DNA of 64,000 nt from Azospira oryzae. Lineage in GTDB: Bacteria > Pseudomonadota > Gammaproteobacteria > Burkholderiales > Rhodocyclaceae. How positions within the stretch are numbered: the stretch's first letter is position 1; every line of letters begins with the position of its first letter. Positions 31,924-41,247 of the stretch are shown in pieces. The notes below the pieces were generated by a model that had not been told where the DNA came from, did not search any database, and worked only from the letters and a program-made list of their open reading frames with translations. Location of the stretch: NCBI RefSeq assembly GCF_004217225.1, contig NZ_SHKM01000001.1, positions 1,774,137-1,838,136 on the forward strand. Direction: 5' to 3'. A program made the translations under genes and the position numbers.

Positions 31924-33363
31924 TCATTCCAGATGCTCGCCGTGCTGGGAAATGTCGAGGCCGTCCCGCTCCTCGTCCTCCTCCACCCGCAGGCCCACCA
32001 GCAGGCTCACCACCACCAGCACGGCGGCCGTGGCCACGGCGCTGAAGAGGGCGGTGGCGCTGACACCCAGCAGCTGCTTCAGCACCGAACCGTGGGCACC
32101 GCCAATGGCCGGACTGGCGAAGACGCCGGTCATCAGGGCGCCGACGATGCCGCCCACGGCGTGGATGCCGAACACGTCGAGGGAGTCATCGTAGCCGAAG
32201 ACCCGCTTCAGGGCCGTGGCCCCCACATAGCAGGTGAGGCCGCCGGCAATGCCGATGAAGAAGGCGCCGCTGGGCTCGACGAAACCGGAAGCCGGAGTCA
32301 CCGCCACCAGGCCGCCGACGGCGCCGGAAATGATGCCCAGGGCGCTGGGCCGGCCCCGTACCACCCACTCCACCACCATCCAGGACATGGCGGCGGCAGC
32401 CGAGGCCACCTGGGTCACCAGCATGGCCATGCCGGCCCGGGAATCGGCCGCCAGGGCCGAACCGGCGTTGAAACCGAACCAGCCGACCCACAGCAGGGCC
32501 GCCCCTACCACGGAGAAGGCCAGGCTGTGGGGCATCATGGGTTCGCTGCCGTAGCCCAGGCGCTTGCCGATGAGGATGGCTGCCACCAGGCCGGCCACCC
32601 CCGCATTGACGTGCACCACCGTGCCGCCGGCGTAATCCAGCACCCCCATCCGGGCCAGCCAGCCATCCGGCTCCCACACCCAGTGGGCCACTGGGGCATA
32701 GACGGCGAGGGACCATAGGGCGGCAAACAGCAGCAGGGCGGAAAAGCGCATGCGCTCGGCAAAAGCCCCCACCACCAGGGCCGTGGTGATGATGGCGAAG
32801 GTCAGCTGGAACATGAAATAGACGGTTTCCGGGATGGGCGCCTCGCTGACGCCGGCCAGGCCGTCCAGGCTGAGGCCGTGCAGCAGCAGCCGGTCCATGC
32901 CGCCGACGAAAGCGCTGCCAGGGCGCAGGGCCAGGGTGTAGCCGAGGGCCATCCAGGTCAGGGTGACCACGGCGGCCACGGCAAAGACCTGGGTCATGGT
33001 GGACAGCACGTTCTTCTTGCGCACCATGCCGGCGTAGAACAGGGCCACCCCGGGCAGGGTCATGAGCAGCACCAGGGCCGAGGAGGTCAGCATCCAGGCC
33101 GTGTTGGCCCCGTCGGCATGGACCGGCAGGGGCACCTTCTCCGCCACCACGGCCAGTGCCGGGGGGGCCGGCTCGGCGGGCGCCACTTCGCTGGCCTGGG
33201 CAATCATGGCCCCGGGCGCCAGGCCCACGGTATCCGAATACTGGGCCAGGGCCGGCGTGCCGACGGAAAGGAAGAGGGACAGGGAAACGAGCCAGCGCAG
33301 CAGAAACAGGGGCGGCAGCTTGCTCAGGACGGTCAACAGGGGGGAAAACGCGGGCGGTCGCAT
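31924..33363 (-). CDS. amtB: Ammonium transporter, Amt family
   Basis: 479-residue inner-membrane protein with a signal-like N-terminal helix (about 15-40), a roughly 45-residue Ala/Pro-rich periplasmic stretch, then the eleven-helix Amt core beginning TAWMLTSSALVLLMTLPGVALFYAGMVR-like. The twin pore histidines are in DYAGGTVVHVNAGVAG and FGIHAVGGIVGALMTG. The start is ATG 33361-33363, because GGAGAG sits six bases before it and inside the alternative longer frame. No glnK is adjacent. A sigma-54 promoter lies just upstream, as expected for nitrogen-controlled uptake. Confidence 0.93.
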   Translation of the reverse strand: MRPPAFSPLLTVLSKLPPLFLLRWLVSLSLFLSVGTPALAQYSDTVGLAPGAMIAQASEVAPAEPAPPALAVVAEKVPLPVHADGANTAWMLTSSALVLLMTLPGVALFYAGMVRKKNVLSTMTQVFAVAAVVTLTWMALGYTLALRPGSAFVGGMDRLLLHGLSLDGLAGVSEAPIPETVYFMFQLTFAIITTALVVGAFAERMRFSALLLFAALWSLAVYAPVAHWVWEPDGWLARMGVLDYAGGTVVHVNAGVAGLVAAILIGKRLGYGSEPMMPHSLAFSVVGAALLWVGWFGFNAGSALAADSRAGMAMLVTQVASAAAAMSWMVVEWVVRGRPSALGIISGAVGGLVAVTPASGFVEPSGAFFIGIAGGLTCYVGATALKRVFGYDDSLDVFGIHAVGGIVGALMTGVFASPAIGGAHGSVLKQLLGVSATALFSAVATAAVLVVVSLLVGLRVEEDEERDGLDISQHGEHLE

Positions 33364-33403
33364 GTGCTCTCCATTCATTTAATTTTTCGAATGGATGCAC
33401 TCC

Positions 33404-33419
33404 TGCAAACCTTATGCCA
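33404..33419 (-). promoter_or_regulatory. Sigma-54 promoter of amtB
   Basis: Minus-strand TGGCATAAGGTTTGCA matches TGGCAYR-N4-TTGCW at every defined position, with GG and GC 12 bases apart. The start would be near 33393, about 30 bases before the amtB ATG. NtrC is the likely activator; no clear NtrC site was identified in the remaining gap. Confidence 0.88.
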
Positions 33420-33566
33420 ATTCAATCACCCAGCCATGCCAAAACAATTTATTGCGTCGCATCAGACACTTACCCAACCACCTCAAAATCACTCCGGGGA
33501 CAGGGGCTGCCCAAGGCTGGTGCGGCGCCGCAGGCGGGCGCACCGGGATAGCCGCCCCGGCTGCCG

Positions 33567-34073
33567 TCAGCGGCTGCAATAGCTGGGCAGGCGCCAGGTG
33601 TCCTCGCGCACGGTCAGGGTACTGCGCACGATGCCAGTGGTGCCGTCGAACAGCACGTTGAAGCGGGCCGGCATGGCCCACACGTCGCAGTAGCGCCATT
33701 CCCACACCAGCTCATTGCGCCACTCAAAGAACTGCACCCAGGCCGGCGGTCCGAAGCGGCGCAGGATTTCCTCCTTGCCGTCCTCCCCGGCCCGCACCTT
33801 GGCGAACTCTTCCTCCACCAGGGCATTGTGCAGGGACCGCAGCTTGCCGTCCGGAGCGAAGACCAGCACCCGGGTGACGAAACCCAGGGGGGCGGTGGCG
33901 TAGAGCAGGCGCTCGCCGCCGTCGGCCTCGGGGAAGCGCACGGTGGGCGCCCCCCAGGCGGCCACCACCTGATCGCGGGAGGTCTCGCCGGGGCGCAGGG
34001 GCTGGCCGCCGCAGGCAGCCAGCAACAGGGGCAGCAGAAGGATGAGGAGGATTGGACGCATGAATCGAAGCAT
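33567..34073 (-). CDS. BamE/OmlA-like lipoprotein
   Basis: About 168 residues. The short hydrophobic signal ends with lipobox LAAC (MRPILLILLLPLLLAAC), so it is a lipoprotein. The following LRPGETSRDQVVAAWGAPT matches the BamE/OmlA (SmpA) helix-turn motif, in which a G-x-S/T region precedes a 'W/L-G-x-P' turn. A second related half appears at AGEDGKEEILRRFGPPAW, suggesting duplication of the motif. It may be anchored in the outer membrane. Two close starts are possible (34073 or 34061). It diverges from the AhpD-like gene. Confidence 0.72.
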   Translation of the reverse strand: MLRFMRPILLILLLPLLLAACGGQPLRPGETSRDQVVAAWGAPTVRFPEADGGERLLYATAPLGFVTRVLVFAPDGKLRSLHNALVEEEFAKVRAGEDGKEEILRRFGPPAWVQFFEWRNELVWEWRYCDVWAMPARFNVLFDGTTGIVRSTLTVREDTWRLPSYCSR

Positions 34074-34095
34074 GAACCAGTCGGCCGGACAGGGC

Positions 34096-34140
34096 AAGGT
34101 GACCCAGGTCACATACAGGGCGCCCGGCCCTCCCCATACT
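34096..34140 (+). promoter_or_regulatory. CRP/FNR-family class II promoter of the AhpD-like gene
   Basis: The palindrome GTGACC-CA-GGTCAC (34099-34112), extended as AAG-GTGA-N6-TCAC-AT, fits the CRP core GTGA-N6-TCAC. CATACT (34135-34140) is a plausible -10. The implied start at 34147 places the palindrome centre exactly at -41.5. A 31-base leader with GGAG precedes the ATG. Confidence 0.68.
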
Positions 34141-34177
34141 TGGAATATCAGAAAAACCTCATATATCAGGAGCAGCC

Positions 34178-34537
34178 ATGAGCAAGTCCTTCACCACCAT
34201 CACCGGCGACGTTTCCAAGGCTCTCGCCACCCTGCGCAAGGAAATCCCGGACACCATGCAGGGCTTCAACGCCATGGCCAAGGGCGCCCTCCAGGGCGGG
34301 GCCATCGACGAGCTGCACAAGGAGCTGATCGCCCTGGCCATCGGCGTCGCCAGCCGCTGCGACGCCTGCATCGGCTTCCATGTGAAGGCCCTGATCCGCC
34401 TCGGCGTGACCAAGGAACAGCTGATGGAAACCCTGGGCATCTGTGCCTACATGGGCGGCGGCCCCACCCTGATGTATGCCGCCGAGGCGGTACGGGCCTA
34501 CGAGGAACTGACGGCCAAGCTGCAACCCGCCGCCTGA
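34178..34537 (+). CDS. Carboxymuconolactone decarboxylase / AhpD-like protein
   Basis: 119-residue all-helical protein. The CxxC-x3-H active-site motif appears as RCDACIGFH (about residues 60-68), preceded by HKELIALAIGVAS, the signature of the AhpD-like CMD family. CxxC members act as small thiol peroxidases or disulphide reductants; the absence of a neighbouring ahpC means no partner can be named. SD AGGAGC lies six bases before ATG. A CRP-type site upstream suggests global metabolic control. Confidence 0.9.
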   Translation: MSKSFTTITGDVSKALATLRKEIPDTMQGFNAMAKGALQGGAIDELHKELIALAIGVASRCDACIGFHVKALIRLGVTKEQLMETLGICAYMGGGPTLMYAAEAVRAYEELTAKLQPAA

Positions 34538-34579
34538 GCCTCCGGGGGCGCTTCCGGCCGCCTCGGACGGCACTCAGGC

Positions 34580-36223
34580 CTAGGCGGAGTGCGCTTCCAG
34601 GCGGAAGCGCCGCAAGGTCTGGTGCAGGGCCTGGGCCAGGGCTTCCAGGCGCCGCGCCGTATCGGCCGCTTCGTGGGTGGCGGCGCTGTTTTCCTCCACC
34701 ATCTGGGCCACCTTTTCCACATTGGCGGAAATGTCGCCGCCGGCATGCTTCTGCTCCCGCAGGGCGTCGGCGATGGTATTGACCGCCGCCACCACTTCCT
34801 GGGAACTGCTGCGGATGGCCTGCATGGAGTCGCTGGCCTGCTCGGCCATGGCGACGCCCTGCTCGACCCGGGCCGTGGCCCCGCCCATGGCGTCCACCGC
34901 CTCCCGGGCGGCATCCTGGACGCCGGCGATCATGTCGCTGATTTCCGTGGTGGCCAGGGCGGTCCGTTCCGCCAGCTTGCGCACCTCGTCCGCCACCACG
35001 GCGAAGCCCCGCCCTGCCTCCCCGGCCCGGGCTGCCTCGATGGCCGCATTGAGGGCCAGCAGATTGGTCTGCTCGGCCACCATGCGGATCACCTGGACCA
35101 CGCTGGAAATCTGCTCGGAGCGGCTGCCCATGGCCTCGATGGAGCGGGCCGCGCCGCCCACCGCCACCGCCACGGCCTGCATCTCCGCCACGGTACGCAG
35201 AATGACGTCGTGGCCGTCGCCGGAAAGCTGGCCGGTGCTGTCGGAAATGGCATGGGTATGGCTGGCGCTGTCGCTGACCTGGGCGATGCTGACCGTCACC
35301 TGTTCCACCGCCGCCGCCATGGCAGCCGTGGCTTCGCTCTGGGTCGCCGAGCTCTGGGCCAGCTGCACCGAATTCACCGACAGGTCCCGCGCCGCCTCGG
35401 ACACCTCCCCCGCATTGCCCTGGATCTCGCCCACCATGGCCCGCAGGCTGTTGCGCATGGTGGCCAGGGCGGCCATCAGGCTGTCGCCCCGGTCCTGGGG
35501 ATGCAAGCGCAGGTCGGCGCTGAGGTCGCCCTCGGCCAGGCGCTGCACCAGGGCCTTGGCCTCCTCCGGCTCGCCCCCCAGGGGTCGGGTGACGCTGCGG
35601 ATGATCCACAACGCCAGGGCCGTGGCCAGGACGATGGCGGCCGCCAGGAAGACCAGCATCAGGTTGCGGGCCTGGGCATAGACCTCCCGGGCCGTGACGG
35701 CGGATTCCTCGAACAGCTCGCCCTGGAAGGCGACGAAGGCATCCACGGCCTGCACGTAGGCTTCCAGCTGGGGCATGCCCTCGCTGGCGAAGAGGCGGCT
35801 GGCCTCTTCCCGCCGCCCGGCTTCCAGCAGTTCCAGGACCTTCGGATAGGTGCCGGCAAAGGCCAGGCGCTTGGTCTTCAGGTCGGCCACCAGCTGCTTG
35901 CCCTTGGGGCGGTAGAGCAGCTTTTCCAGGATATCCAGGCGCTGGTTCACCATGTCCCGGTAGCCGACGATTTTCTGTTTCTGCTCGGCCAGGCGGGAGG
36001 TATCGTGGAACAGGGAGAACATGGTGCGAGCCACATCGTTGGCAGCGTAGGCAATGTCCTTGGCCATCTCCACCTTCTGCCAGTCCTTGGCGGCCATCTT
36101 CTCCACCTGCTCGTTCACCCGGGCCAGGGCCTGCAGCGCCACCAGGACCGCGGCCGTCAGGATCAGGGAAAAGATCCCGAAGCCCAGGGCCAGCCGCCCT
36201 CCCACCGTCAGCTTGCGTGCCAT
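34580..36223 (-). CDS. Methyl-accepting chemotaxis protein with four-helix-bundle sensor
   Basis: 547-residue chemoreceptor. Membrane spans lie near residues 8-30 and 185-207, enclosing a mostly helical periplasmic domain of about 155 residues (4HB_MCP type, e.g. [20 protein letters not shown]). HAMP follows, then the signalling domain with [20 protein letters not shown]. There is no C-terminal pentapeptide. The start ATG 36221-36223 has an excellent SD (AGGAGGGG). The ligand is unknown. It is a single transcription unit between the AhpD-like gene and grxD. Confidence 0.92.
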   Translation of the reverse strand: MARKLTVGGRLALGFGIFSLILTAAVLVALQALARVNEQVEKMAAKDWQKVEMAKDIAYAANDVARTMFSLFHDTSRLAEQKQKIVGYRDMVNQRLDILEKLLYRPKGKQLVADLKTKRLAFAGTYPKVLELLEAGRREEASRLFASEGMPQLEAYVQAVDAFVAFQGELFEESAVTAREVYAQARNLMLVFLAAAIVLATALALWIIRSVTRPLGGEPEEAKALVQRLAEGDLSADLRLHPQDRGDSLMAALATMRNSLRAMVGEIQGNAGEVSEAARDLSVNSVQLAQSSATQSEATAAMAAAVEQVTVSIAQVSDSASHTHAISDSTGQLSGDGHDVILRTVAEMQAVAVAVGGAARSIEAMGSRSEQISSVVQVIRMVAEQTNLLALNAAIEAARAGEAGRGFAVVADEVRKLAERTALATTEISDMIAGVQDAAREAVDAMGGATARVEQGVAMAEQASDSMQAIRSSSQEVVAAVNTIADALREQKHAGGDISANVEKVAQMVEENSAATHEAADTARRLEALAQALHQTLRRFRLEAHSA

Positions 36224-36323
36224 GTTGTCCCCTCCTATTTTTGGAAGGGCCCATTTAGCACTTTGGAATAACACAAAAACATAACCCAGATCAATTCCGG
36301 GCACTAAAGGCGGCACCAATGAA

Positions 36324-36353
36324 AACGCCGCCCTCCTTGCGGAGCGCGGCGTT
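36324..36353 (-). terminator. Probable terminator after grxD
   Basis: Minus-strand AACGCCGC / GCGGCGTT stem with a 14-base, partly paired loop is followed by TTTTCATT. It lies 24 bases downstream of the grxD stop. Confidence 0.65.
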
Positions 36354-36376
36354 GCGGGGAACGGAGCGGAACAGGC

Positions 36377-36697
36377 TCAGGCCTGGGCCACGCCTTCCAG
36401 CATCTGCTGCAGTTCGCCGGCCTGGAACATCTCGCGCATGATGTCGCAGCCGCCGACGAACTCGCCCTTGATGTAGAGCTGGGGGATGGTCGGCCAGTTG
36501 GCGTAATCCTTGATGCCCTGGCGGATTTCCGGGTTCTCCAGCACGTTCACGCTGTAGAACTGGTTCACGCCGCAGGCCTTGAGAATCTGCACGGCGGTGG
36601 CGGAAAAGCCGCACTGGGGGAACTGGGGGGTGCCCTTCATGTACAGCACCACCGGATTGCCGGTCACCTGTTCCTTGATCACTTGTTGTGCATCCAC
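36377..36697 (-). CDS. grxD: Monothiol glutaredoxin Grx4
   Basis: 106-residue CGFS-type glutaredoxin that binds a glutathione-ligated [2Fe-2S] cluster and helps deliver Fe-S clusters. Motifs are VVLYMKGTPQFPQCGFSA with the CGFS site near residue 30, WPTIPQLYIKGEFVGGCDI for glutathione binding. Initiation is at a GTG (36695-36697), supported by GGAG nine bases upstream and by alignment of MDAQQVIKEQV with family N-termini; no ATG is available in frame nearby. It is the last gene of hemA-prfA-prmC-grxD. Confidence 0.93.
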   Translation of the reverse strand: MDAQQVIKEQVTGNPVVLYMKGTPQFPQCGFSATAVQILKACGVNQFYSVNVLENPEIRQGIKDYANWPTIPQLYIKGEFVGGCDIMREMFQAGELQQMLEGVAQA

Positions 36698-36728
36698 GCT
36701 TCTAAACTCCAGTCGTTGAATCGGTTGG

Positions 36729-37574
36729 TTAATCTGGCAGCCTGCCGCCGCTGACCCGCTCGATGCCGGCCAGGTCGCGCCAGGAAGTGACCTCTTTGAA
36801 CCCGCCGGCGCCGAGAAGTTCGCGGACTTTTTCCGCCTGGTCGTAGCCGTGTTCCAGCAGCAGCCAGCCACCGGGCACCAGGTGGGCGGGCGCCCCCTCG
36901 ATGATGGCGCGCAGACAGGAAAGTCCGTCGCCGCCGTCGGTGAGGGCCCCGTTGGGCTCGAAGGGCAGGCCGTTCTGGGAGAGGTGCGGGTCCTGGGCCG
37001 CCACATAGGGCGGGTTGGAGACGATCAGTTCGAACTGTTCCCCCGCCAGGCCGGCGAACCAGTCGCTGTGGCGGAACTCGACCCGGGCACCGAGACGCTC
37101 GGCATTCTCCCGGGCCACTGCCAGGGCGGCGGGGGACACATCCACCGCCGTCACCTTGGCCTCGGGCCACTCGCAGGCAATGCTGACGGCGATGGCACCG
37201 CTGCCCGTGCCCAGGTCCGCCACCCGGGGCCAGGCCAGGGGCTTGAGGCGTTCCAAGGCCTGCAGCACCAGCAGTTCGGTGTCGGGCCGTGGGATCAGCA
37301 CGTCGGGCGTCACCTTGAAGCTGCGGCTGAAAAACTCCCGCTCGCCGGTGAGGTAGGCCAGGGGTTCGCCCCGCTCCCGGCGCATGACCAGGGCCATGAA
37401 GGCCTCGGAATCGGCGGCAGCCAGGGGCTCGTCGGGGCGGGTGAGGAATTCCACGTGGCTGATGCCCAGGCAATGCTGCAGCAGCAACCGCGCATCCAGG
37501 GGGGCGATGCGGCGCCGCACCTGATCCACCGCCTGGCGCCGGGTGAGGCCGGCGCTGCCACTCGCGGCCACCAT
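36729..37574 (-). CDS. prmC: Release factor glutamine methyltransferase
   Basis: SAM-dependent methyltransferase that methylates the glutamine of the GGQ motif in RF1 and RF2. 281 residues: an N-terminal helical domain (LDARLLLQHCLGISH), SAM loop VADLGTGSGAIAVSIA near residue 120, and the catalytic NPPY in LIVSNPPYVAAQDP near residue 185. It begins one base after the prfA stop, the usual arrangement that couples the enzyme with its substrate. Confidence 0.95.
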   Translation of the reverse strand: MVAASGSAGLTRRQAVDQVRRRIAPLDARLLLQHCLGISHVEFLTRPDEPLAAADSEAFMALVMRRERGEPLAYLTGEREFFSRSFKVTPDVLIPRPDTELLVLQALERLKPLAWPRVADLGTGSGAIAVSIACEWPEAKVTAVDVSPAALAVARENAERLGARVEFRHSDWFAGLAGEQFELIVSNPPYVAAQDPHLSQNGLPFEPNGALTDGGDGLSCLRAIIEGAPAHLVPGGWLLLEHGYDQAEKVRELLGAGGFKEVTSWRDLAGIERVSGGRLPD

Positions 37575-37575
37575 C

Positions 37576-38673
37576 TCAGCCCTGTTCTTCGGCCAGGGCG
37601 GCCAGCTGTTCGGCCTGGTGTTCGGCCAGGAGGGCGCCGGTCAGTTCTTCCAGGTCCCCGTCCATGATCTGGTCGATCTTGTACAGGGTAAGGTTGATGC
37701 GGTGGTCGGTGATGCGCCCCTGGGGGAAGTTGTAGGTGCGGATGCGCTCGGAACGGTCGCCGGAGCCCACCAGGCTCTTGCGCGTGGCGGCCTCCTTGGC
37801 CTGCTGCTCGCGCACCTGCACGTCCTTGATGCGGGCCGCCAGCACTTTCAGGGCCGAGGCCTTGTTGGCGTGCTGGGAGCGGCCATCCTGGCACTCGGCG
37901 ACGATGCCGGTGGGCAGGTGGGTGACGCGCACGGCGGAGTCGGTCTTGTTGATGTGCTGGCCGCCGGCGCCGGAGGCCCGGTAGGTGTCGATGCGCAGGT
38001 CCGCCGGATTCAGTTCCACGTCGGCCACCTCGTCCACCTCGGGCATCACCGCCACGGTACAGGCGGAGGTATGGATGCGGCCCTGGGTTTCGGTGGCCGG
38101 CACCCGCTGCACCCGATGGCCGCCGGATTCGAACTTGAGCTTGGAATAGGCGCCGAGGCCGGCGCTATTGCCGGCAATGCGCACGATCACTTCCTTGTAG
38201 CCCCCCAGGTCCGACTCGTTGGCGGAGACCACTTCCACCTGCCAGCGCTGGCGCTCGGCGTAGCGGCTGTACATGCGGAAGAGGTCGGCGGCGAACAGGG
38301 CCGATTCGTCGCCGCCGGTGCCGGCGCGGATTTCCAGGAAGATGTTGCGCTCGTCGTTGGGGTCCCGCGGCAGCAGCAGCTTCTGCAGGTCCAGTTCCAG
38401 TTCCGGCAGGCGGGCCTTGGCGGCTTCCACTTCCTCTTCCGCCAGTTCCTTCATGTCCGGATCGGCCAGCATTTCCTGGGCTGCGGCCAGATCGGCCTCG
38501 GCCTGGCGGAAGGCGCCATAGAGGCTCACCACCGGCTCCAGCTCGGCCCGCTCCTTGGACAGCTTGCGGAACTGGTCCATGTCCTTGGCCGCTTCCTCGC
38601 TGGAGAGCAGGGCATCCACCTCTTCGAGGCGGCGGGTCAGTTGGTCGAGCTTTTCGCGGATGCTGGGTTTCAT
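37576..38673 (-). CDS. prfA: Peptide chain release factor 1
   Basis: RF1 terminates translation at UAA and UAG. The 365-residue protein shows the PAT tripeptide in [13 protein letters not shown] and the peptidyl-tRNA hydrolysis GGQ in [18 protein letters not shown]. These together identify RF1 rather than RF2. Starts [15 protein letters not shown] at ATG 38671-38673. It lies between hemA and prmC as in many Proteobacteria. Confidence 0.97.
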   Translation of the reverse strand: MKPSIREKLDQLTRRLEEVDALLSSEEAAKDMDQFRKLSKERAELEPVVSLYGAFRQAEADLAAAQEMLADPDMKELAEEEVEAAKARLPELELDLQKLLLPRDPNDERNIFLEIRAGTGGDESALFAADLFRMYSRYAERQRWQVEVVSANESDLGGYKEVIVRIAGNSAGLGAYSKLKFESGGHRVQRVPATETQGRIHTSACTVAVMPEVDEVADVELNPADLRIDTYRASGAGGQHINKTDSAVRVTHLPTGIVAECQDGRSQHANKASALKVLAARIKDVQVREQQAKEAATRKSLVGSGDRSERIRTYNFPQGRITDHRINLTLYKIDQIMDGDLEELTGALLAEHQAEQLAALAEEQG

Positions 38674-38734
38674 GGGCAATCAGTAGGCGACAGCCACCCA
38701 CGGCATGGGGACGGGCGCCGGGCGCCCGCGGGCC

Positions 38735-40006
38735 CTACTCGCCGTGATGCAGGTGGAAGAGACGGGTGATGAGGTGCTGCAGTTCGCCCCGCTCCTCCCC
38801 GGCCTGGCCGAGGACCTGGGTGGGGGCGTGCAGGAACTTGTTGGTGAGGCGCTGGGACAGGGCTTCCAGCACCTTTTCCGGATTCTCGCCCTTGGCCAGG
38901 AGCTTCAGGGCATGTTCCATCTCGTGGCGCCGCATGCGCTCGGCGGAGTCGCGCAGGGCGCGGATCACCGGCACGCTGTCCCGGGTGTCCAGCCAGTGCA
39001 GGAACTGGCCCACCTGGGTGGTGATGATGGATTCGGCCTCCACCACGGCGGCCTGGCGGGACTCCAGGCCCGCTTCCACCACCTGGGCCAGATCGTCCAC
39101 GGTGTACAGGAAGACGTCGTCCAGTTCCCCCACCTCGGATTCGATGTCCCGGGGCACGGCCAGGTCCACCATGAACACGGGCTTGTGGCGGCGCGCCTTG
39201 ACGGTGCGCTCCATCATGCCCAGGCCGATGATGGGCAGGGGGCTGGCGGTGCAGGAGACGACGATGTCGTACTGGGGCAGATGCTCGGCCAGGGCATCGA
39301 GGCGGATGGCGGTGGTGGGGATGCCGTCCGCCGCCAGCCGGTCGGCCAGGGCCTGGCCCCGCTCCACGGTGCGGTTGGCGATGGTCACCTGCTTGGGCTT
39401 CTGGGCCGCGAAGTGGGTGGCGCACAGCTCGATCATTTCGCCGGCGCCGATGAAGAGAATGCGCTGGTCGGCCACGGATTCGAAGATGCGCTCGGCCAGA
39501 TGCACGCCGGCGGCGGCCATGGAGACGATGTTGGCGCCGATGGCGGTGGTGCTGCGCACTTCCTTGGCCACGGCGAAGGAGCGCTGGAACAGCTTGTTGA
39601 GCATGGTGCCCAGGGTGCCCGCCTCTTCCGCCACCCGCACCGCATCCTTCATCTGCCCCAGGATCTGGGGTTCGCCGATGACCATGGAGTCCAGGCCGGA
39701 GGCGACGCGGAAGGCATGGCGCACGGCCTCGGGCTGGGGCAGGGTGTACAGGTAGGGCTGGATGGTGCTGCGGGGCAGGCGATGGTATTCGGCCAGCCAG
39801 TCGGCGGCGGCTTCCGGCGTCTCCGTGGCGCAGTACAGCTCGGTGCGGTTGCAGGTGGAGAGGATCGCCGCCTCCTTCACCGGCTTGGCCCGCACCAGCC
39901 CGGCCAGGGCCTCGCTCAGGGTTTCGGCGTGAAACGCCACCTGCTCGCGCACGGAGACGGGCGCCGAGTGATGGTTGATACCGAGAGTGAAAAGGGCCAG
40001 GGACAT
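38735..40006 (-). CDS. hemA: Glutamyl-tRNA reductase
   Basis: First committed enzyme of C5-pathway tetrapyrrole synthesis: reduces glutamyl-tRNA(Glu) to glutamate-1-semialdehyde with NADPH. 423 residues start [21 protein letters not shown]. The catalytic Cys lies in [10 protein letters not shown] (about residue 50), and the NADP domain contains [12 protein letters not shown] and [12 protein letters not shown]. Heme demand fits a respiratory organism. It is the promoter-proximal gene of hemA-prfA-prmC-grxD. Confidence 0.96.
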   Translation of the reverse strand: MSLALFTLGINHHSAPVSVREQVAFHAETLSEALAGLVRAKPVKEAAILSTCNRTELYCATETPEAAADWLAEYHRLPRSTIQPYLYTLPQPEAVRHAFRVASGLDSMVIGEPQILGQMKDAVRVAEEAGTLGTMLNKLFQRSFAVAKEVRSTTAIGANIVSMAAAGVHLAERIFESVADQRILFIGAGEMIELCATHFAAQKPKQVTIANRTVERGQALADRLAADGIPTTAIRLDALAEHLPQYDIVVSCTASPLPIIGLGMMERTVKARRHKPVFMVDLAVPRDIESEVGELDDVFLYTVDDLAQVVEAGLESRQAAVVEAESIITTQVGQFLHWLDTRDSVPVIRALRDSAERMRRHEMEHALKLLAKGENPEKVLEALSQRLTNKFLHAPTQVLGQAGEERGELQHLITRLFHLHHGE

Positions 40007-40106
40007 GGAGGGGGCTGAAGAAAATCTGGAGCGGATTATAACACCGGCCCCGGAGGGGGCTTTTCTGATGAACATCAAGAGCGGAGCCGATTCCCGTCTG
40101 TCATGC

Positions 40107-40577
40107 TCACTCCGGCTGGCGGCTGTCCAGCACCAGGGTCACGGGGCCGTCGTTGTCCAGGCTCACCGCCATGTCGGCGCCGAAGACGCCGGTGGCCACC
40201 GGCCGCCCCAGGCGTTCCTGCAGCAGGGCGACAAAGCGGTCGAAGAGGGGCTCGGCCGCCTGGGGACCCGCCGCCCGGCTCCAGGAGGGCCGGTTGCCCT
40301 TGCGCGTCGAGGCGAACAGGGTGAACTGGCTCACCGCCAGCACCTCGCCCCCCACCTCCTCCAGGCTGCGGTTCATGACGCCCTCGGCGTCGGCAAAGAT
40401 GCGCAGGCGCAACAGCTTGCCCACCAGCCACTCCATGCCGGCGGCGGTGGCCTCCGGCTCGGCCGCGTCGGCCGTCTCGATACCCACCAGCAGCAGCAGG
40501 CCGGGGCCGATCTGGCCCACCACCTGCCCCTCCACCCGCACCGCGGCCCGGCTCACCCGTTGCAGCACCACCCGCAT
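40107..40577 (-). CDS. dtd: D-aminoacyl-tRNA deacylase
   Basis: 156-residue proofreading enzyme that removes D-amino acids (and glycine from tRNA-Ala) mischarged on tRNA. Family signatures are [17 protein letters not shown] at the N-terminus, SQFTLFAS (about 79-86) and [18 protein letters not shown] with the cross-subunit Gly-cis-Pro-type region near the end. It starts four bases after the lutC stop and is probably the last gene of that operon by position only. Confidence 0.94.
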   Translation of the reverse strand: MRVVLQRVSRAAVRVEGQVVGQIGPGLLLLVGIETADAAEPEATAAGMEWLVGKLLRLRIFADAEGVMNRSLEEVGGEVLAVSQFTLFASTRKGNRPSWSRAAGPQAAEPLFDRFVALLQERLGRPVATGVFGADMAVSLDNDGPVTLVLDSRQPE

Positions 40578-40581
40578 GGGC

Positions 40582-41238
40582 TCAGGCGTCCTGCAGCAGG
40601 ATCAGGTGCACCCGGTAGGGGCCGTGGGCGCCCAGCACCAGGGTCTGTTCGATGTCGCCGGTGCGGGACGGGCCGGAAACGAAATTGACGGCCCGGGGCG
40701 GCGCTCCCCGCTCGGCGCGCAGGCGGGCCCAGCCCTCCTCCATGCCCCACACCAGGCTGGAGGCCGGCACCAGGGCGACGTGGGTTTCCGGCAGCAGGCT
40801 GGTGACGCCGTGGTTGTCCACCTCGCCCAGCAGCATCAGGGTGCCGGTTTCGGCGATGGCGCAGTAGCAGGTGGTGAGGCCCAGGCGGTCATCGCCGCGG
40901 GCCGCGCCGATCCTGATCTCCAGGCCGGCTGCGGCCCAATCCAGATGGGCCAGGGCGGGCCAGGCCACGCCCTGGCGCGGCAGATTCTGGGCCGCCAGGT
41001 AGCGGGCCAGGGCAGCCGGGGCGTCGGCCCAGCCGGAGACCACGTCCACCGTGCTGGCCAGGGCTTCGGCGCGGCGGCGGAACTCGCCCAGCAGATCGGC
41101 GCGCTCCGTCGGCCGGGGGCCCTGGCGCTGGCCGGGGCGGGCGGCCAGGACGGCGGCGACCCGCTGCTTGCGGGCTGCGGCCTCGTCGGCGCCGAGGCGC
41201 AGGCGCACGCGGTTGAGAATGTCGTTGCGGGCGGACAT
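40582..41238 (-). CDS. lutC: LutC/YkgG-family lactate utilisation protein
   Basis: 218-residue LUD-domain protein. LutC is the non-iron-sulphur subunit of the LutABC complex that oxidises L-lactate to pyruvate. Visible features are [14 protein letters not shown] at the N-terminus and the LUD-domain stretch [14 protein letters not shown] followed by [10 protein letters not shown] and [19 protein letters not shown]. It pairs with lutB about 1.8 kb upstream on the same strand, separated by two dehydrogenase genes. Confidence 0.9.
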   Translation of the reverse strand: MSARNDILNRVRLRLGADEAAARKQRVAAVLAARPGQRQGPRPTERADLLGEFRRRAEALASTVDVVSGWADAPAALARYLAAQNLPRQGVAWPALAHLDWAAAGLEIRIGAARGDDRLGLTTCYCAIAETGTLMLLGEVDNHGVTSLLPETHVALVPASSLVWGMEEGWARLRAERGAPPRAVNFVSGPSRTGDIEQTLVLGAHGPYRVHLILLQDA

Positions 41239-41247
41239 GGAAACTCC

